Below are positions 33,253 to 42,939 of a DNA stretch of 64,000 bases, piece after piece. Numbering within the stretch: the stretch's first letter is position 1; each line of letters starts with the position of its first letter. Both the position numbers and the translations under genes were made by a program. Origin of the DNA: Oscillospiraceae bacterium (GTDB taxonomy: Bacteria > Bacillota > Clostridia > Oscillospirales > Acutalibacteraceae); assembly GCA_015066345.1 (NCBI GenBank), contig SVOQ01000010.1, positions 22,431-86,430 of the forward strand, in the 5' to 3' direction. The notes below the pieces were generated by a model. That model was not told the DNA's origin, did no database searches, and was given only the letters and a program-made list of their open reading frames with translations.

Positions 33253-34776
33253 TTAAATAACAAATAAAACTGATAAAATCATACATAGTGTAAAGTAACC
33301 GTGTACTGAAATAATCGTTTTATTTTTATTGATGAATAGTTTGAAAAGCTCTTTTTTAGTATATTCTTCAGTAGATTTTTTAATTTCTTTTCTGAATAAT
33401 CTTGCTGTTTTAACACCTAACCACACCATTGTGATTAATTCGTAACCGAATGTGTAAAGTAACATTGTACCTAAAGCAGTGAAGTCAAATGAAAATGCAA
33501 CCTGAATTATAAAAATCGCAAGGGTTACTACACCTAACAGTATCTTAAACGGCAAATCAAACTTCTTGGTAATGCTTTTTTCAAGACCGATTTCCTGGGC
33601 AACTACGAGGAAAAGCAGGAAGAATGATGAAATTAAAGCAGTCTCCTTTGAACCGATACAAATAAGTATAAATGGAATGGCACAGTACAAAACGGGCTCA
33701 GTTTTTTCCGTGAAGTTATCGTAAATGTCGTAACCCCTCGGTACTGCCGTAACTGCTTTAAGACGCTTTACGGCATACTGTTCCTGAGTTATTTGTTTGC
33801 GTTTTAATTGTTTTTTTAACTCTTTTTTTGTGATGGGTCTTTTTATAAAATAATGTACCATATCACCTACAAGAAGAATTACCCATATTATAAATAAGAC
33901 TAAAGCAAGAGTTTTGTTATAGGGGAGAAGACCGTCGTTTTTTTCAAGATTGAAAAGTGTTAATTTAAAATTATCATAAGTGAGTAAAAAGCCTACTGCC
34001 GCACCAAGACCGCCGAATGCACCTAATACACATTCCATTATTTTCCACGAGTCAATACCGTTTTTATTGGAAAAACGACGGCAGAATGATGACTTGGAAT
34101 TATGGGCGTAGTGGATTGAATAAATCTGAAACAATTGACCTAAAACCCAACCAATACCGCCAAATAGAGCACAAGATAGAGAGAAAACAATAGTTAAAAC
34201 ATTGAGCTTGATTATTGCAAAAACAATGAGTACGAGTAATGCACCCAGTAAAGCTCCCCAGCTTTCCTGACGGGTTTTAGAAAAATAAATTTTGGGGAAT
34301 TTGTTTTCTTTTAGGTTTAACGGTTTATTGAATATAAAATAACCCGCAACCGCAATACCCGGTGTCAACGCAAATATAATCAATAATTCGATAATTGAAT
34401 ATGTATAACATACCGCGTTAATACCCGTAGTAAATATTGCACCGAATAAACCAAACCACAAGAATCCCTTAATGAATAGGGCTATTAAACCTTTTTTCAT
34501 ATTCTCGGCGGGTTTTTGGTTCATTGAAAGACCGAGGGTTTCACCGTAGGTCATTGAACCTCCAAGGTACATTGAAACTGCACCAAGACCGGCAAAAATA
34601 TAAAAATGCTCCTGTGCAATAAGGATTTTACTGAAAAATGCTATTAACAGACCTATCATAGCACCGGGGAGCATAGCACCCTTTTCACCGCCGATAGTTG
34701 TGCCTCGCATACCCCAGGCGTAAGAAACTGCGGGAATTATAGCAAGAATCAGTAAAGTTGCCGTAATGATATCCAT
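33253..34776 (-). CDS. Polytopic membrane protein, family not recognised
   Basis: 507 residues with about 12 hydrophobic segments. The N-terminus holds conserved-looking Gly-rich motifs around SYAWGMRGTTIGGEKGAM and MYLGGSMTYGETLG, and a basic cytoplasmic loop lies near residue 320 (RPITKKELKKQLKRKQ). It resembles a transporter or integral-membrane enzyme, but no transporter signature is evident. The GNAT gene ends on its first base, so the two are coupled. Function unknown; I do not recognise the family. Confidence 0.65.
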   Translation of the reverse strand: MDIITATLLILAIIPAVSYAWGMRGTTIGGEKGAMLPGAMIGLLIAFFSKILIAQEHFYIFAGLGAVSMYLGGSMTYGETLGLSMNQKPAENMKKGLIALFIKGFLWFGLFGAIFTTGINAVCYTYSIIELLIIFALTPGIAVAGYFIFNKPLNLKENKFPKIYFSKTRQESWGALLGALLVLIVFAIIKLNVLTIVFSLSCALFGGIGWVLGQLFQIYSIHYAHNSKSSFCRRFSNKNGIDSWKIMECVLGAFGGLGAAVGFLLTYDNFKLTLFNLEKNDGLLPYNKTLALVLFIIWVILLVGDMVHYFIKRPITKKELKKQLKRKQITQEQYAVKRLKAVTAVPRGYDIYDNFTEKTEPVLYCAIPFILICIGSKETALISSFFLLFLVVAQEIGLEKSITKKFDLPFKILLGVVTLAIFIIQVAFSFDFTALGTMLLYTFGYELITMVWLGVKTARLFRKEIKKSTEEYTKKELFKLFINKNKTIISVHGYFTLCMILSVLFVI

Positions 34777-35342
34777 TACTTTTCCTCCGTTAATTTTTTA
34801 CCGTAAGCGAAACCGCTTTGTTTTTTATTAAGTAAAGTGAAGCCGTTTTTCTCGTAAAATTTCTGGGCACGTATATTGTCGCAACCAACAATGAGCATAA
34901 CACCCTTAATGCCTTTTTCCTTAAGATTATTGCAGAAAGCTTCAATCATTTCTGAGCCGTAACCCTTGCTTCGGAATTCGCCGAAAATATCAATATGTAA
35001 ATGAGCAGGGTAGTCCTCTTTATAAATTTCGTGGTTATACATTTCAACATAAGCATCTGATAAATAGATACCGTTATTTATTTCTGAAATAAGTTGCAGG
35101 TACTCCGTCATATTTTGGTGATATGTATCATAATCGGAAGCACCGTATACGTAACCCATAGCTGTGTCGTTGTCATCGGTTACAACAAAGCAATTTTCGG
35201 GCTCTTTCTCGATATAATAACGGCAAAACATCTGCTTGATATATTTATAAATAGGTAGTTCCTGTTCCTCTTTATCGTAAGTATCAAGGCAGATGTTTAC
35301 TATCTGCTCATAATCTTTGGGGTCGTATTTTCTGATAGCCAA
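34776..35342 (-). CDS. GNAT-family N-acetyltransferase
   Basis: 188 residues from TTG 35342, placed 8 nt after GAGAGG; a GTG at 35351 overlaps that site and is less likely. The acetyl-CoA-binding motif is the segment HLHIDIFGEFRSKGYGSEMIEAF, with the pyrophosphate-binding GxGxxG-like RSKGYGSE, followed by the typical NIRAQKFYEKNGF. The protein is similar to short clostridial GNATs with an extended N-terminal helix (residues about 20-50). Substrate unknown; translation is coupled to the membrane-protein gene. Confidence 0.85.
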   Translation of the reverse strand: MAIRKYDPKDYEQIVNICLDTYDKEEQELPIYKYIKQMFCRYYIEKEPENCFVVTDDNDTAMGYVYGASDYDTYHQNMTEYLQLISEINNGIYLSDAYVEMYNHEIYKEDYPAHLHIDIFGEFRSKGYGSEMIEAFCNNLKEKGIKGVMLIVGCDNIRAQKFYEKNGFTLLNKKQSGFAYGKKLTEEK

Positions 35343-35444
35343 GTTAAACACCTCTCAATTTCTTCCATTATATACAAAAACTATTAAAAAGTCTATTTAT
35401 TTTTAATTTTATGTGTGATAGAATGTAAAAAGAGGTGAATCTTT

Positions 35445-36368
35445 ATGAAGAAAATTAATACGGGTGTGTATCCTACAATGGTTACACCATTTACTGATGA
35501 CAATAAAATCGACTACAATGGCGTAAAACAAATCCTTGATTGGTATGCCGGAAAGGGTACGGATGGTATATTTGCAATATGTCAGAGTAGTGAGATTTTT
35601 TATCTTTCTTTTGAAGAAAGACTTGAACTTATTAAGTTTATTATGGCTAACAAACCCGAGGGTATGGATATTGTAGCATCGGGACACACTTCCGATGATC
35701 TTGATGTTCAGATTGCCGAGGCAAAAGCATTTATTGAAACCGGTATTGACGCCTATGTTTTCATTTCAAACCGCTTTGCTAAAGAGGATGAAGATGACGA
35801 CGTGCTTCTTAAAAATATGGAGTACGTTGCTAATGCTTTACCCGATATTCCCTTAGGTGTTTACGAGTGTCCCTATCCCTATAAACGTGAACTTACACCC
35901 TACGTTATGAAGAAAATGGCAGAGTCGGGCAGATATATGTTCATTAAGGACACCTGTTGCGACCTTGATAAAATTCAGGCTAAACTTGACGCTATCAAGG
36001 GTAGCGATATTATGATTTTCAATGCAAACGGTGCTACACTCGCTGAGAGTATCAGAATGGGTTGTGAGGGTTACTCGGGTGTTATGGCTAACTTCCACCC
36101 CGAGCTTTATTCACAGCTTATTGAATCGATTAAAAACGGTGATGAAGAAAAGGCTGAATTCCTTGAAAATATGGTTGGTTTCTTCTCCCTTACTGAGTGT
36201 CAGTGCTATCCCGTTAACGCAAAGTATTATATGAGCCTCGACGGTGTGGATATTGGTATTATGACACGCACAAGAAATCCGAAAGACTTATTTGATGCCC
36301 GTAAAAAAGAAATTGAGCAAATGTACGCATTTACTAATGAAATTAAAAAACAGTATAAATTGAGATAA
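35445..36368 (+). CDS. DapA/NanA-family (dihydrodipicolinate synthase-like) aldolase
   Basis: 307 residues of a TIM-barrel pyruvate-type aldolase. The Schiff-base Lys is Lys168 in FIKDTCCD and the conserved catalytic Tyr is Tyr140 in GVYECPYPY. The usual GxTGE substrate loop near residue 45 is replaced by AICQSSEIFYLS, so the pyruvate/aldehyde pocket differs from both DapA and sialic-acid lyase. A real dapA lies at 62058 in this window, so this copy probably acts on another keto-acid or sugar acid. It is monocistronic, with AGAGGTG ahead and a strong terminator after. Confidence 0.85.
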   Translation: MKKINTGVYPTMVTPFTDDNKIDYNGVKQILDWYAGKGTDGIFAICQSSEIFYLSFEERLELIKFIMANKPEGMDIVASGHTSDDLDVQIAEAKAFIETGIDAYVFISNRFAKEDEDDDVLLKNMEYVANALPDIPLGVYECPYPYKRELTPYVMKKMAESGRYMFIKDTCCDLDKIQAKLDAIKGSDIMIFNANGATLAESIRMGCEGYSGVMANFHPELYSQLIESIKNGDEEKAEFLENMVGFFSLTECQCYPVNAKYYMSLDGVDIGIMTRTRNPKDLFDARKKEIEQMYAFTNEIKKQYKLR

Positions 36369-36373
36369 AAATT

Positions 36374-36410
36374 AACCGCTTATTCGAATTTGAATAAGCG
36401 GTTGTTTTTT
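36374..36410 (+). terminator. Terminator of the DapA-family gene
   Basis: AACCGCTTATTC (36374-36385), loop GAATTT, GAATAAGCGGTT (36392-36403), a perfect 12-bp stem followed by six Ts. It may also serve the convergent ACT gene. Confidence 0.9.
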
Positions 36411-36843
36411 AGAAGTTTTCTATATCGTTTTGGTTAAGTGAGCGGATATTGTTTTCCATAAGTGCTTTAGTTGCTGCGGCATCATCCTGTACTCTGAAAA
36501 TCATATATGCGTGATTTTTCTCTTTTTTACCGAGGAAGGCGTACATATATTCAATATTAATTCCTGCGTCCTCAAGAACGTTAAGAACCTTGTTAACACC
36601 ACCGGGGACATTGGGTATTGCAACACCGAGAACGTCGGTAACGGAGTGGATATAACCTGCATCCTTTAAAACTGTTGTTGCGGCATAAACATTATCAACA
36701 ATGATTCTTACAATACCGAAATCTGCGGTTTCTGCAAGGGATAAAGCACGCATATCGATATTGTTATCTGCGAGAACAGCGGTCATTGCACTCATAGCAC
36801 CGGGTTTATTTTCAACGAAAACTGAAATCTGTTTGATACTCAT
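36409..36843 (-). CDS. Tandem ACT-domain protein
   Basis: 144 residues made of two ACT domains (about 1-70 and 72-144), the first beginning ISVFVENKPGAMSAMTAVLA. ACT domains bind amino acids. The gene follows paaK by 14 bp, an arrangement common in clostridia, where the pair accompanies aryl-acid activation or indolepyruvate metabolism. It is probably the sensor or regulator of PaaK or of the pathway; the ligand is not known. Confidence 0.85.
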   Translation of the reverse strand: MSIKQISVFVENKPGAMSAMTAVLADNNIDMRALSLAETADFGIVRIIVDNVYAATTVLKDAGYIHSVTDVLGVAIPNVPGGVNKVLNVLEDAGINIEYMYAFLGKKEKNHAYMIFRVQDDAAATKALMENNIRSLNQNDIENF

Positions 36844-36857
36844 AATTCTTACCTCCG

Positions 36858-38159
36858 TTAAATTTTACGTTTGTCGATTACTCGAACTGCTTTGCCTTCG
36901 CTTCTTACGATTGACTTGGGAGCAACCAAAGTAACCTTAGCAGAAAGGCCAAGCATAGAACGTAAGCCCTCAACAAGTTCTTTCTGTCTGCGGTTAATTT
37001 CACCAACGTTATCAGTGAACATTTCGGGAGTCATTTCAACCTGAACATCAAGTGTATCGGTATTTTTAACTCTATCAACAATAATCTGATAGTTAGCAGA
37101 GTAGCCCTGATTAATAAGAACAGTTTCAATCTGTGAGGGGAATACGTTAACACCGCGGATAATAAGCATATCGTCGCTTCTACCCATGGGTTTGCACATT
37201 TTTACGTGGGTTCTGCCACAGGGACAGGGTTCATAGTTAAGCATACAAATATCTTTTGTACGGTAACGAAGAAGGGGGAACGCTTCCTTAGTAATTGATG
37301 TAAATACAAGTTCGCCCTTTGAACCTTCGGGAAGAACTTCGCCGGTATCAGGGTCGATGATTTCGGCAATGAAGTGGTCTTCGTTAATATGCATACCTGA
37401 TTGAGCGGAACACTCGAAGGATACACCGGGACCTGAAAGCTCAGTAAGTCCATAAATATCGTAAGCCTTGATACCGAGAGTGTTCTCTATGTCTCTACGC
37501 ATTTCCTCGCTCCATGCTTCCGCACCGAAGATACCCGCTTTAAGAGAGAGTTGGTCTTTGGTAATACCCATTTCTTTCATTGTTTCGCCTATGTATGCAG
37601 CATAAGAGGGTGTGCAACAAAGAATAGTTGCCTGTAAATCCTGAATAAACATAATCTGACGTTCTGTGTTACCTGAGGATGTGGGAACTGTAAGGCAACC
37701 AACCTTGTGGCTACCGCCGTTAAGACCGGGACCACCTGTGAAAAGACCGTAACCGTAAGAAACCTGACAAACATCTTTGTTTGTACCGCCGGCGGCTACG
37801 ATTGCTCTTGCACAACAATCTTCCCATAAATCGATATCGTGCTGAGTGTAGAAAGCAACTACACGTTTACCTGTTGTACCGGATGTGGACTGTATACGTA
37901 CACAATCTTCAAGGGGTTTTGCAAGAAGTCCGTAAGGATAAGCCTCACGTAAATCATCCTTTGTTACGAATGGGAGTTTGTGAAGGTCCTCAATACCTTT
38001 TATATCGTCGGGCGTAACGCCTTTTTCTTCCATTTTATTGCGGTAATAGGGTACATTATCCCATATATGTTTTACCTGTTTAACAAGCCTTTCACTCTGC
38101 CATTGCTTTATTTGTTCACGACTGGCAGTTTCTATTTCAGGTTGATAGTATCGTTCCAT
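36858..38159 (-). CDS. paaK: Phenylacetate-CoA ligase (PaaK)
   Basis: 433 residues from ATG 38159, with AAGGAGG 6 bp ahead (30 upstream codons overlap the promoter and are rejected). An adenylate-forming enzyme that activates phenylacetate or related aryl acids to CoA thioesters. The AMP-binding P-loop STSGTTGKRV is at about residue 96, the motif YGLTELSGPG at about 240, and the hinge region RSDDMLIIRGVNVFPSQIE at about 335. The ACT-domain partner follows. No paa-ring-cleavage genes are near, and indolepyruvate oxidoreductase genes are not in the window, so use in amino-acid fermentation or salvage is inferred. Confidence 0.92.
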   Translation of the reverse strand: MERYYQPEIETASREQIKQWQSERLVKQVKHIWDNVPYYRNKMEEKGVTPDDIKGIEDLHKLPFVTKDDLREAYPYGLLAKPLEDCVRIQSTSGTTGKRVVAFYTQHDIDLWEDCCARAIVAAGGTNKDVCQVSYGYGLFTGGPGLNGGSHKVGCLTVPTSSGNTERQIMFIQDLQATILCCTPSYAAYIGETMKEMGITKDQLSLKAGIFGAEAWSEEMRRDIENTLGIKAYDIYGLTELSGPGVSFECSAQSGMHINEDHFIAEIIDPDTGEVLPEGSKGELVFTSITKEAFPLLRYRTKDICMLNYEPCPCGRTHVKMCKPMGRSDDMLIIRGVNVFPSQIETVLINQGYSANYQIIVDRVKNTDTLDVQVEMTPEMFTDNVGEINRRQKELVEGLRSMLGLSAKVTLVAPKSIVRSEGKAVRVIDKRKI

Positions 38160-38220
38160 AATTAATCCTCCTTGAACGTAAATGAATAAATATTTACAAA
38201 AATTAATAAATATACAAATT

Positions 38221-38249
38221 ATTATACAACTGACTGAAACGATAGTCAA
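38221..38249 (-). promoter_or_regulatory. Promoter of paaK
   Basis: Minus strand: -35 TTGACT (38244-38249), 17-bp spacer, -10 TATAAT (38221-38226). Confidence 0.75.
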
Positions 38250-38262
38250 TATAATTTTAATG

Positions 38263-38297
38263 AAAGCCTTCTGACCGAAAAGTCAAAAGGCTTTTTT
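38263..38297 (-). terminator. Terminator of the GH95 gene
   Basis: AAGCCTTCTGAC and GTCAAAAGGCTT form a stem with one mismatch around a CGAAAA loop (about 38263-38292). It lies between the GH95 stop and the paaK promoter; the stronger T run is on the plus strand, so efficiency on the minus strand is uncertain. Confidence 0.6.
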
Positions 38298-38300
38298 AAA

Positions 38301-40589
38301 TCAGTTAATGAGTTTACCTTTATTATAAACTTTGATGTTTGATGTATCACCGTCTAATTTGTAGTTAACGATTTCGCCGTCTTTCCACTCAATATCAACG
38401 GTAATATTACCCATAGCCTTAAGACCTGTAACCTTGCCGTTTTTCCAACTTGAGGGTAATGCAGGTAAAAGGAAAATCTTGCCTTGTCTTGACTGTAAAA
38501 GCATCTCACAAATACCGCTGGTACAACCGTAGTTACCGTCAATCTGGAAGGGGGGATGTGCATCAAAAAGGTTGGGGTATGTACCGCCGCCGCGATAACG
38601 GACATTTTTAGCTGCAGGAACGGGACGAAGTTGCATATCAAGGAGTTTGAGTGCGTGGTCGCCGTCCCAGAGTCTTGCCCACATATTTATTTTCCAACCA
38701 AGGCTCCAACCTGTGCCGTTGTCACCGCGAAGTTCAAGAGAACGAATACAGGCTTTTGCAAGGTCCGGTGTTTCGTCAGGTGTAATCTGATAACCGGGAT
38801 GAAGTCCGTAAAGATGTGATTTATGGCGGTGTGTGGGTTCGTGTTCTTTGAGTTCCTTATACCATTCGAGCATTTCACCGCGACTACCGATCTGATAGGG
38901 TAAAAGTCGGGGGATTGCATTCTTGGCTGCTTCAATATCATCGTCGGTTTTACCGAGTATTTCTGCCGCCTGAACAGTATTTGTAAGTACCTCTCTTACG
39001 AGTGCCATAGTCATAGTTGTAGTTTCACTGACACTCATTGCAACACCGTCAATAAGGAATTCGTTTTCGGGTGATGTTGAGGGACACATAATGAGATAAC
39101 TGTCTTTTTCAACTAACATATCAAGAACAAACTGAATACATTTCTTGAGTATGGGGTATGCAGTTTCTTCAAGATATTTAATATCATTTGTGTATAAGTA
39201 GTGATTAAATACGTGTTGGCAGAACCAGACACCTGACATAGGCCAGAAACCCCATTGAGCATCACCGCAGGCAGGGTCGCAGTAACGCCAGATATCAATA
39301 TTATGGTGACCGCAGAAACCACGTGCATTATAAATATGTTTAGCGGTCTTTTCGCCTTTTACGGATAAATCAGAAACCAACTGAATAAGGGGTTGGTTGA
39401 ATTCCTGAAGGTTACACATCAATACGGGCCAATAGTTCATTTCGGTATTAATATTAACTGTGTAGTTGGAACTCCACGGAGGAGCAACCTTATCGTTCCA
39501 AATACCCTGAAGGGTTGTTGCCTGACTGCCCGGACGAGAACCTGCAATAATAAGATATCTGCCGAAGTTGAACATAAGTGAGTAAAGTGCAATATCCTCA
39601 GCACCGTTATTATGTTTAATAAGACGTTTGTCGGTAGGAATATCACCTTTGTTATTGCTACCGATATCCAATGAAACTCTGTTGAAAAATGATGAGAAAT
39701 CATCAATATGCTCTTTTTCAAGGGTTGCATAAGGGATTTTTATAACATCCTTAAGATGGTTGATACAAGCATTTTTGTACTCTTTACCTTCAAGTACAGG
39801 GTGTTTGTCGAAGCCGTTAAATGAGTTTTCGGTGCAGAAAATAATAGTTGCTTCTTTTGCTTCGGTAACGATAATGGAATTTTTATTCTCAGTTACCTTT
39901 CCGTCAGTAAGAACTTTCACTGCACAACGGAAGTACATACCCTGTTCTTCAGGTTTGTCTGAATACTCGGGGTCGTTTTTGTAGATATCCATATCACGGT
40001 TGGCAGGGGAGTTTGAGGGGCATCTGCCGTCGAGGATGAGAATACCGTTTTCTATAAAAGAACTACCTTTCAGTTTTGTACTGAGTGAAATTGTAAAATT
40101 AATTGCATTACCGTTATCCGCAGTGATTCTGTCAATATATGCGTTAGCAGGGAATGACACAAATGATTTTCTTACGAAGTTACAGCTACCGCGGTAATAT
40201 TCAACTGTGTTAACACCTGTTTCAAGGTCAAGTGTTCTTGAATAATTCTTGCGGGGGAATGTGGGTTTATATTTAATATTGATGTCGCAAAGGGGCATAT
40301 AAGCCTGAGAACAAGTAGCGAGTACGTTTTCTTCAATAATGTCCTGACCCTTGCGGTATTCACCTTTAAGAACTAAATCTCTTGCCTCAAGGAATTTTTC
40401 GTTACAATTATCTTTTAAAATTGTTTCACGAGGAAATCCTGTCCAGAGAGAGTCCGAGTTCATTGAAATAGTTTCTTTGTCAGTTCTGCCGTAAACCATT
40501 GCACCTAAAAAGCCGTTACCTAAAGGCATAGCCTGAAGCCATGTTTTAGCCGCAGATTTGTAATAGAGAACTTTTGAATCATTACGCAT
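38301..40589 (-). CDS. GH95 alpha-L-fucosidase, cytoplasmic
   Basis: 762 residues from ATG 40589 (an in-frame GTG at 40601 would add four). The N-terminal beta-domain begins [20 protein letters not shown] and [10 protein letters not shown], the hallmark of GH95. The (alpha/alpha)6 barrel contains the catalytic Asn pair in [13 protein letters not shown], the putative acid Glu in [20 protein letters not shown] and the base Asp in [11 protein letters not shown]. The length matches the catalytic part of AfcA-type 1,2-alpha-L-fucosidases, without the carbohydrate-binding additions of secreted forms. With no signal peptide, it probably cuts fucosylated oligosaccharides after uptake; alpha-L-galactosidase activity is an alternative in this family. 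Confidence 0.9.
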   Translation of the reverse strand: MRNDSKVLYYKSAAKTWLQAMPLGNGFLGAMVYGRTDKETISMNSDSLWTGFPRETILKDNCNEKFLEARDLVLKGEYRKGQDIIEENVLATCSQAYMPLCDINIKYKPTFPRKNYSRTLDLETGVNTVEYYRGSCNFVRKSFVSFPANAYIDRITADNGNAINFTISLSTKLKGSSFIENGILILDGRCPSNSPANRDMDIYKNDPEYSDKPEEQGMYFRCAVKVLTDGKVTENKNSIIVTEAKEATIIFCTENSFNGFDKHPVLEGKEYKNACINHLKDVIKIPYATLEKEHIDDFSSFFNRVSLDIGSNNKGDIPTDKRLIKHNNGAEDIALYSLMFNFGRYLIIAGSRPGSQATTLQGIWNDKVAPPWSSNYTVNINTEMNYWPVLMCNLQEFNQPLIQLVSDLSVKGEKTAKHIYNARGFCGHHNIDIWRYCDPACGDAQWGFWPMSGVWFCQHVFNHYLYTNDIKYLEETAYPILKKCIQFVLDMLVEKDSYLIMCPSTSPENEFLIDGVAMSVSETTTMTMALVREVLTNTVQAAEILGKTDDDIEAAKNAIPRLLPYQIGSRGEMLEWYKELKEHEPTHRHKSHLYGLHPGYQITPDETPDLAKACIRSLELRGDNGTGWSLGWKINMWARLWDGDHALKLLDMQLRPVPAAKNVRYRGGGTYPNLFDAHPPFQIDGNYGCTSGICEMLLQSRQGKIFLLPALPSSWKNGKVTGLKAMGNITVDIEWKDGEIVNYKLDGDTSNIKVYNKGKLIN

Positions 40590-40623
40590 AATAAAAGTCA
40601 CCGTCCGAGTTGTATTTTAAATC

Positions 40624-40652
40624 ATTCTATCGTATTTCAAATGTAAAATCAA
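40624..40652 (-). promoter_or_regulatory. Promoter of the GH95 gene
   Basis: Minus strand: -35 TTGATT (40647-40652), 17-bp spacer, -10 TAGAAT (40624-40629). Confidence 0.6.
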
Positions 40653-40671
40653 TATAATTTAATATATACTG

Positions 40672-40700
40672 TTGTAAAATTTTATTTAATGTGTTATATT
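40672..40700 (+). promoter_or_regulatory. Promoter of the M28 peptidase gene
   Basis: -35 TTGTAA (40672-40677), 17-bp spacer, -10 TATATT (40695-40700). Confidence 0.6.
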
Positions 40701-40730
40701 ATCAACATTGGAAAGTTAGGATGTGATACT

Positions 40731-41978
40731 ATGAAAACAATTCAGAGTAAATTTGACATTGCAAAAATTGATTTTGATTCAACTGTAAAATATATGGTTG
40801 ACAAAATTACATATATTTGCGATAAAATCGGTCCTCGTGCCCCGGGTAGCCCCGAGGAATTAAAGGCTCAGGAGTCCATGGCTGAGGATTTAAAGAAATG
40901 GTCCGATAAAGTTGAAATCGAGGGCTTTACAGTTCATCGTCAGGCATTTATGGGCTTTATTCCCTTTACTGTGGCAATGGCTATTATTGCAACTGTTTTA
41001 TTCTTCTTTAAGCCTGTAATCGGTTTTGGTCTTACAATTCTCGGCTTTATTCCTCTTGTTTTAGAGTTCTTGATGTACAAACAGTTTATTGACCCGCTTT
41101 TCAAGGGTCATCCCTCTCACAATGTTTTCGCTACAAGAAAAGCAAGTGGCGAAACTAAAAAACGTATTATTTTTATTGGTCACGCCGACTCTCAGTACGA
41201 GTGGATTTTGAATTATAAACTCGGCGGAACGGGTATGAAGTTGTTTTTAATTCCCGCAGTTGTCGGTCTTATTGTTTGTTGTATTTCTTCACTCGTTAAA
41301 TTTATTGTTGTTGACCTTAAGGGTATTACAACACCCGGTTGCAACACATTCTTCCTTATTCTCGGTATCGTTTTATGTGTATTTATTATACCTTACGTGG
41401 GTTTCCTTTTCTTCCAGAGCCACACAAAGAACGTTCCCGGTGCTAACGATAACCTTTCGGGATGCCTTACTTCAATGGCTGTTCTTAAATTAATGGATGA
41501 AAATGACGTTCGTTTTGAGAACACTGATGTTTGCGTTATGCTTTCAGGTTCCGAAGAGGCAGGTTTACGAGGTGCTAAGGCTTACGCTAAAAAGCATAAA
41601 AAAGAACTTAAAGAAATCGAAACAGTAGTTGTTGCTTGTGACACAATGCGTGATATGGAGTATATGGCGGTATATGACCGTGATTTGAGCGGTACTTTAC
41701 AACACGACGCTCAGGCTAAGGCTCTTGTAAAACAGGCGGCACTTAATTGCGGTTTTGATATTCCCTATTCTTCAATTTATCTTGGTGCTTGTGACGCGGC
41801 GGCATTTACTCAGGCGGGAATTAAGGCAACGGGCTTTGCCGCTATGGACCCCACACCGCCCAGATACTATCATACTCGTCTTGACACACCCGAACTTCTT
41901 ATTCCCGAGGCACTTGAAGCAGGTGCAAAAGTATTGCTTGAAACTGCCTGTCTTTATGACGAGGAAGGTTTAAAATAA
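40731..41978 (+). CDS. Membrane-bound M28-family metallopeptidase
   Basis: 415 residues from ATG 40731 with AGGATGTGAT ahead. The M28 zinc-ligand series is complete in order: His in FIGHADS, Asp in GANDNLSG, Glu-Glu in GSEEAGLRGA, Asp in VACDTM and His in YYHTRLDT. Unusually, four hydrophobic segments (two at about 70-113, two at about 167-227) interrupt the catalytic domain, so the two halves of the active site must be brought together on one side of the membrane. Such clostridial aminopeptidase-like proteins are common but uncharacterised. Monocistronic, ending at a terminator hairpin. Confidence 0.85.
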   Translation: MKTIQSKFDIAKIDFDSTVKYMVDKITYICDKIGPRAPGSPEELKAQESMAEDLKKWSDKVEIEGFTVHRQAFMGFIPFTVAMAIIATVLFFFKPVIGFGLTILGFIPLVLEFLMYKQFIDPLFKGHPSHNVFATRKASGETKKRIIFIGHADSQYEWILNYKLGGTGMKLFLIPAVVGLIVCCISSLVKFIVVDLKGITTPGCNTFFLILGIVLCVFIIPYVGFLFFQSHTKNVPGANDNLSGCLTSMAVLKLMDENDVRFENTDVCVMLSGSEEAGLRGAKAYAKKHKKELKEIETVVVACDTMRDMEYMAVYDRDLSGTLQHDAQAKALVKQAALNCGFDIPYSSIYLGACDAAAFTQAGIKATGFAAMDPTPPRYYHTRLDTPELLIPEALEAGAKVLLETACLYDEEGLK

Positions 41979-41988
41979 ATTTCAATAA

Positions 41989-42018
41989 AACCATCTGCTT
42001 TCGGCAGGTGGTTTTACA
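41989..42018 (+). terminator. Terminator of the M28 gene
   Basis: AACCATCTGC (41989-41998), short loop, GCAGGTGGTT (42004-42013) with one wobble, followed by Ts. Confidence 0.75.
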
Positions 42019-42030
42019 TAGGAGTTCACG

Positions 42031-42939
42031 ATGAATTATATAATCATGGACCTTGAATGGAATAACGCCTACTGTAAAAAGAAAAAAGGCTTCATTAATG
42101 AGATTATTGAAATCGGTGCGGTTAAACTCGATGAAAACCTTAATGTTATTGACACCTTTTCAATGTTCATTAAAGCCCAGTTGGGTAAAAAACTCCATTC
42201 AAGAGTAAAAGAACTTACGAATATTACAAACGACGATATCAGTACGGGTACGCCTTTTTCACAGACTATGTCACTTTTCCGTAAATGGTCTTCGGGTAAT
42301 GACACGGTTATTCTCACCTGGGGTGATACGGATATCCGCGTTTTAATTGAGAATTTCAGGTATTTTAACGGTATTTCGTTTATACCGTTTTTGCGTAATT
42401 ATGTTAATTTGCAGAAATATGCTCAGGCTTTTATGAATATTTCAAAAGCTGACCAGATTGGTCTTTCTGCGGCTGCCGAAAAACTCGGTATCAGTGTTGA
42501 GTCCTATTCACTTCACAGGGCTCTTGATGACAGTTTACTTACGGCTGATTTATTCAAAAAGATATATAACGAGCATATGTTATCGTCATATACACTTGTG
42601 TGTGATACCTCTTTTTACTCAAAAATTACTTTCAAACCAAAGATTATTACTGATATTAACAGTCCTCTTATTGATAAAACAAAAATGCGTTGCTTATGTG
42701 ATGTTTGCGGTGGTCAATGTGAGCGTGTATCTGAATGGAGAGTAATAAATCAGGCATTCAGAGCCGTATTCCTTTGTAAGAAATGTAAACGAAAAATAAG
42801 GTTTACCATTCGCTTTAAAGAATATTATGACAGGGTGGATATTAAATCATCATCCGTACCGTTTATTGAGAAAAAAGAAATCAGCGTCGTTGCAGTTGAA
42901 AGTACGGGCGACAAAATACCCACGGAGGAAGAAAAATGA
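42031..42939 (+). CDS. DEDDh 3'-5' exonuclease with C-terminal zinc ribbon
   Basis: 302 residues. DnaQ-like exonuclease motifs: ExoI IIMDLEWN (Asp7, Glu9), ExoII in LTWGDTDIRVL, ExoIII in HRALDDSLLTADLF (His and Asp of the DEDDh class). Residues about 228-255 carry CDVCGGQC...CKKCKRK, a zinc-ribbon that is not part of standard PolC or KapD. It may act as an RNA or DNA 3' trimming nuclease, similar to the sporulation inhibitor KapD. Its stop overlaps the manA start by 4 bp. Confidence 0.88.
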   Translation: MNYIIMDLEWNNAYCKKKKGFINEIIEIGAVKLDENLNVIDTFSMFIKAQLGKKLHSRVKELTNITNDDISTGTPFSQTMSLFRKWSSGNDTVILTWGDTDIRVLIENFRYFNGISFIPFLRNYVNLQKYAQAFMNISKADQIGLSAAAEKLGISVESYSLHRALDDSLLTADLFKKIYNEHMLSSYTLVCDTSFYSKITFKPKIITDINSPLIDKTKMRCLCDVCGGQCERVSEWRVINQAFRAVFLCKKCKRKIRFTIRFKEYYDRVDIKSSSVPFIEKKEISVVAVESTGDKIPTEEEK

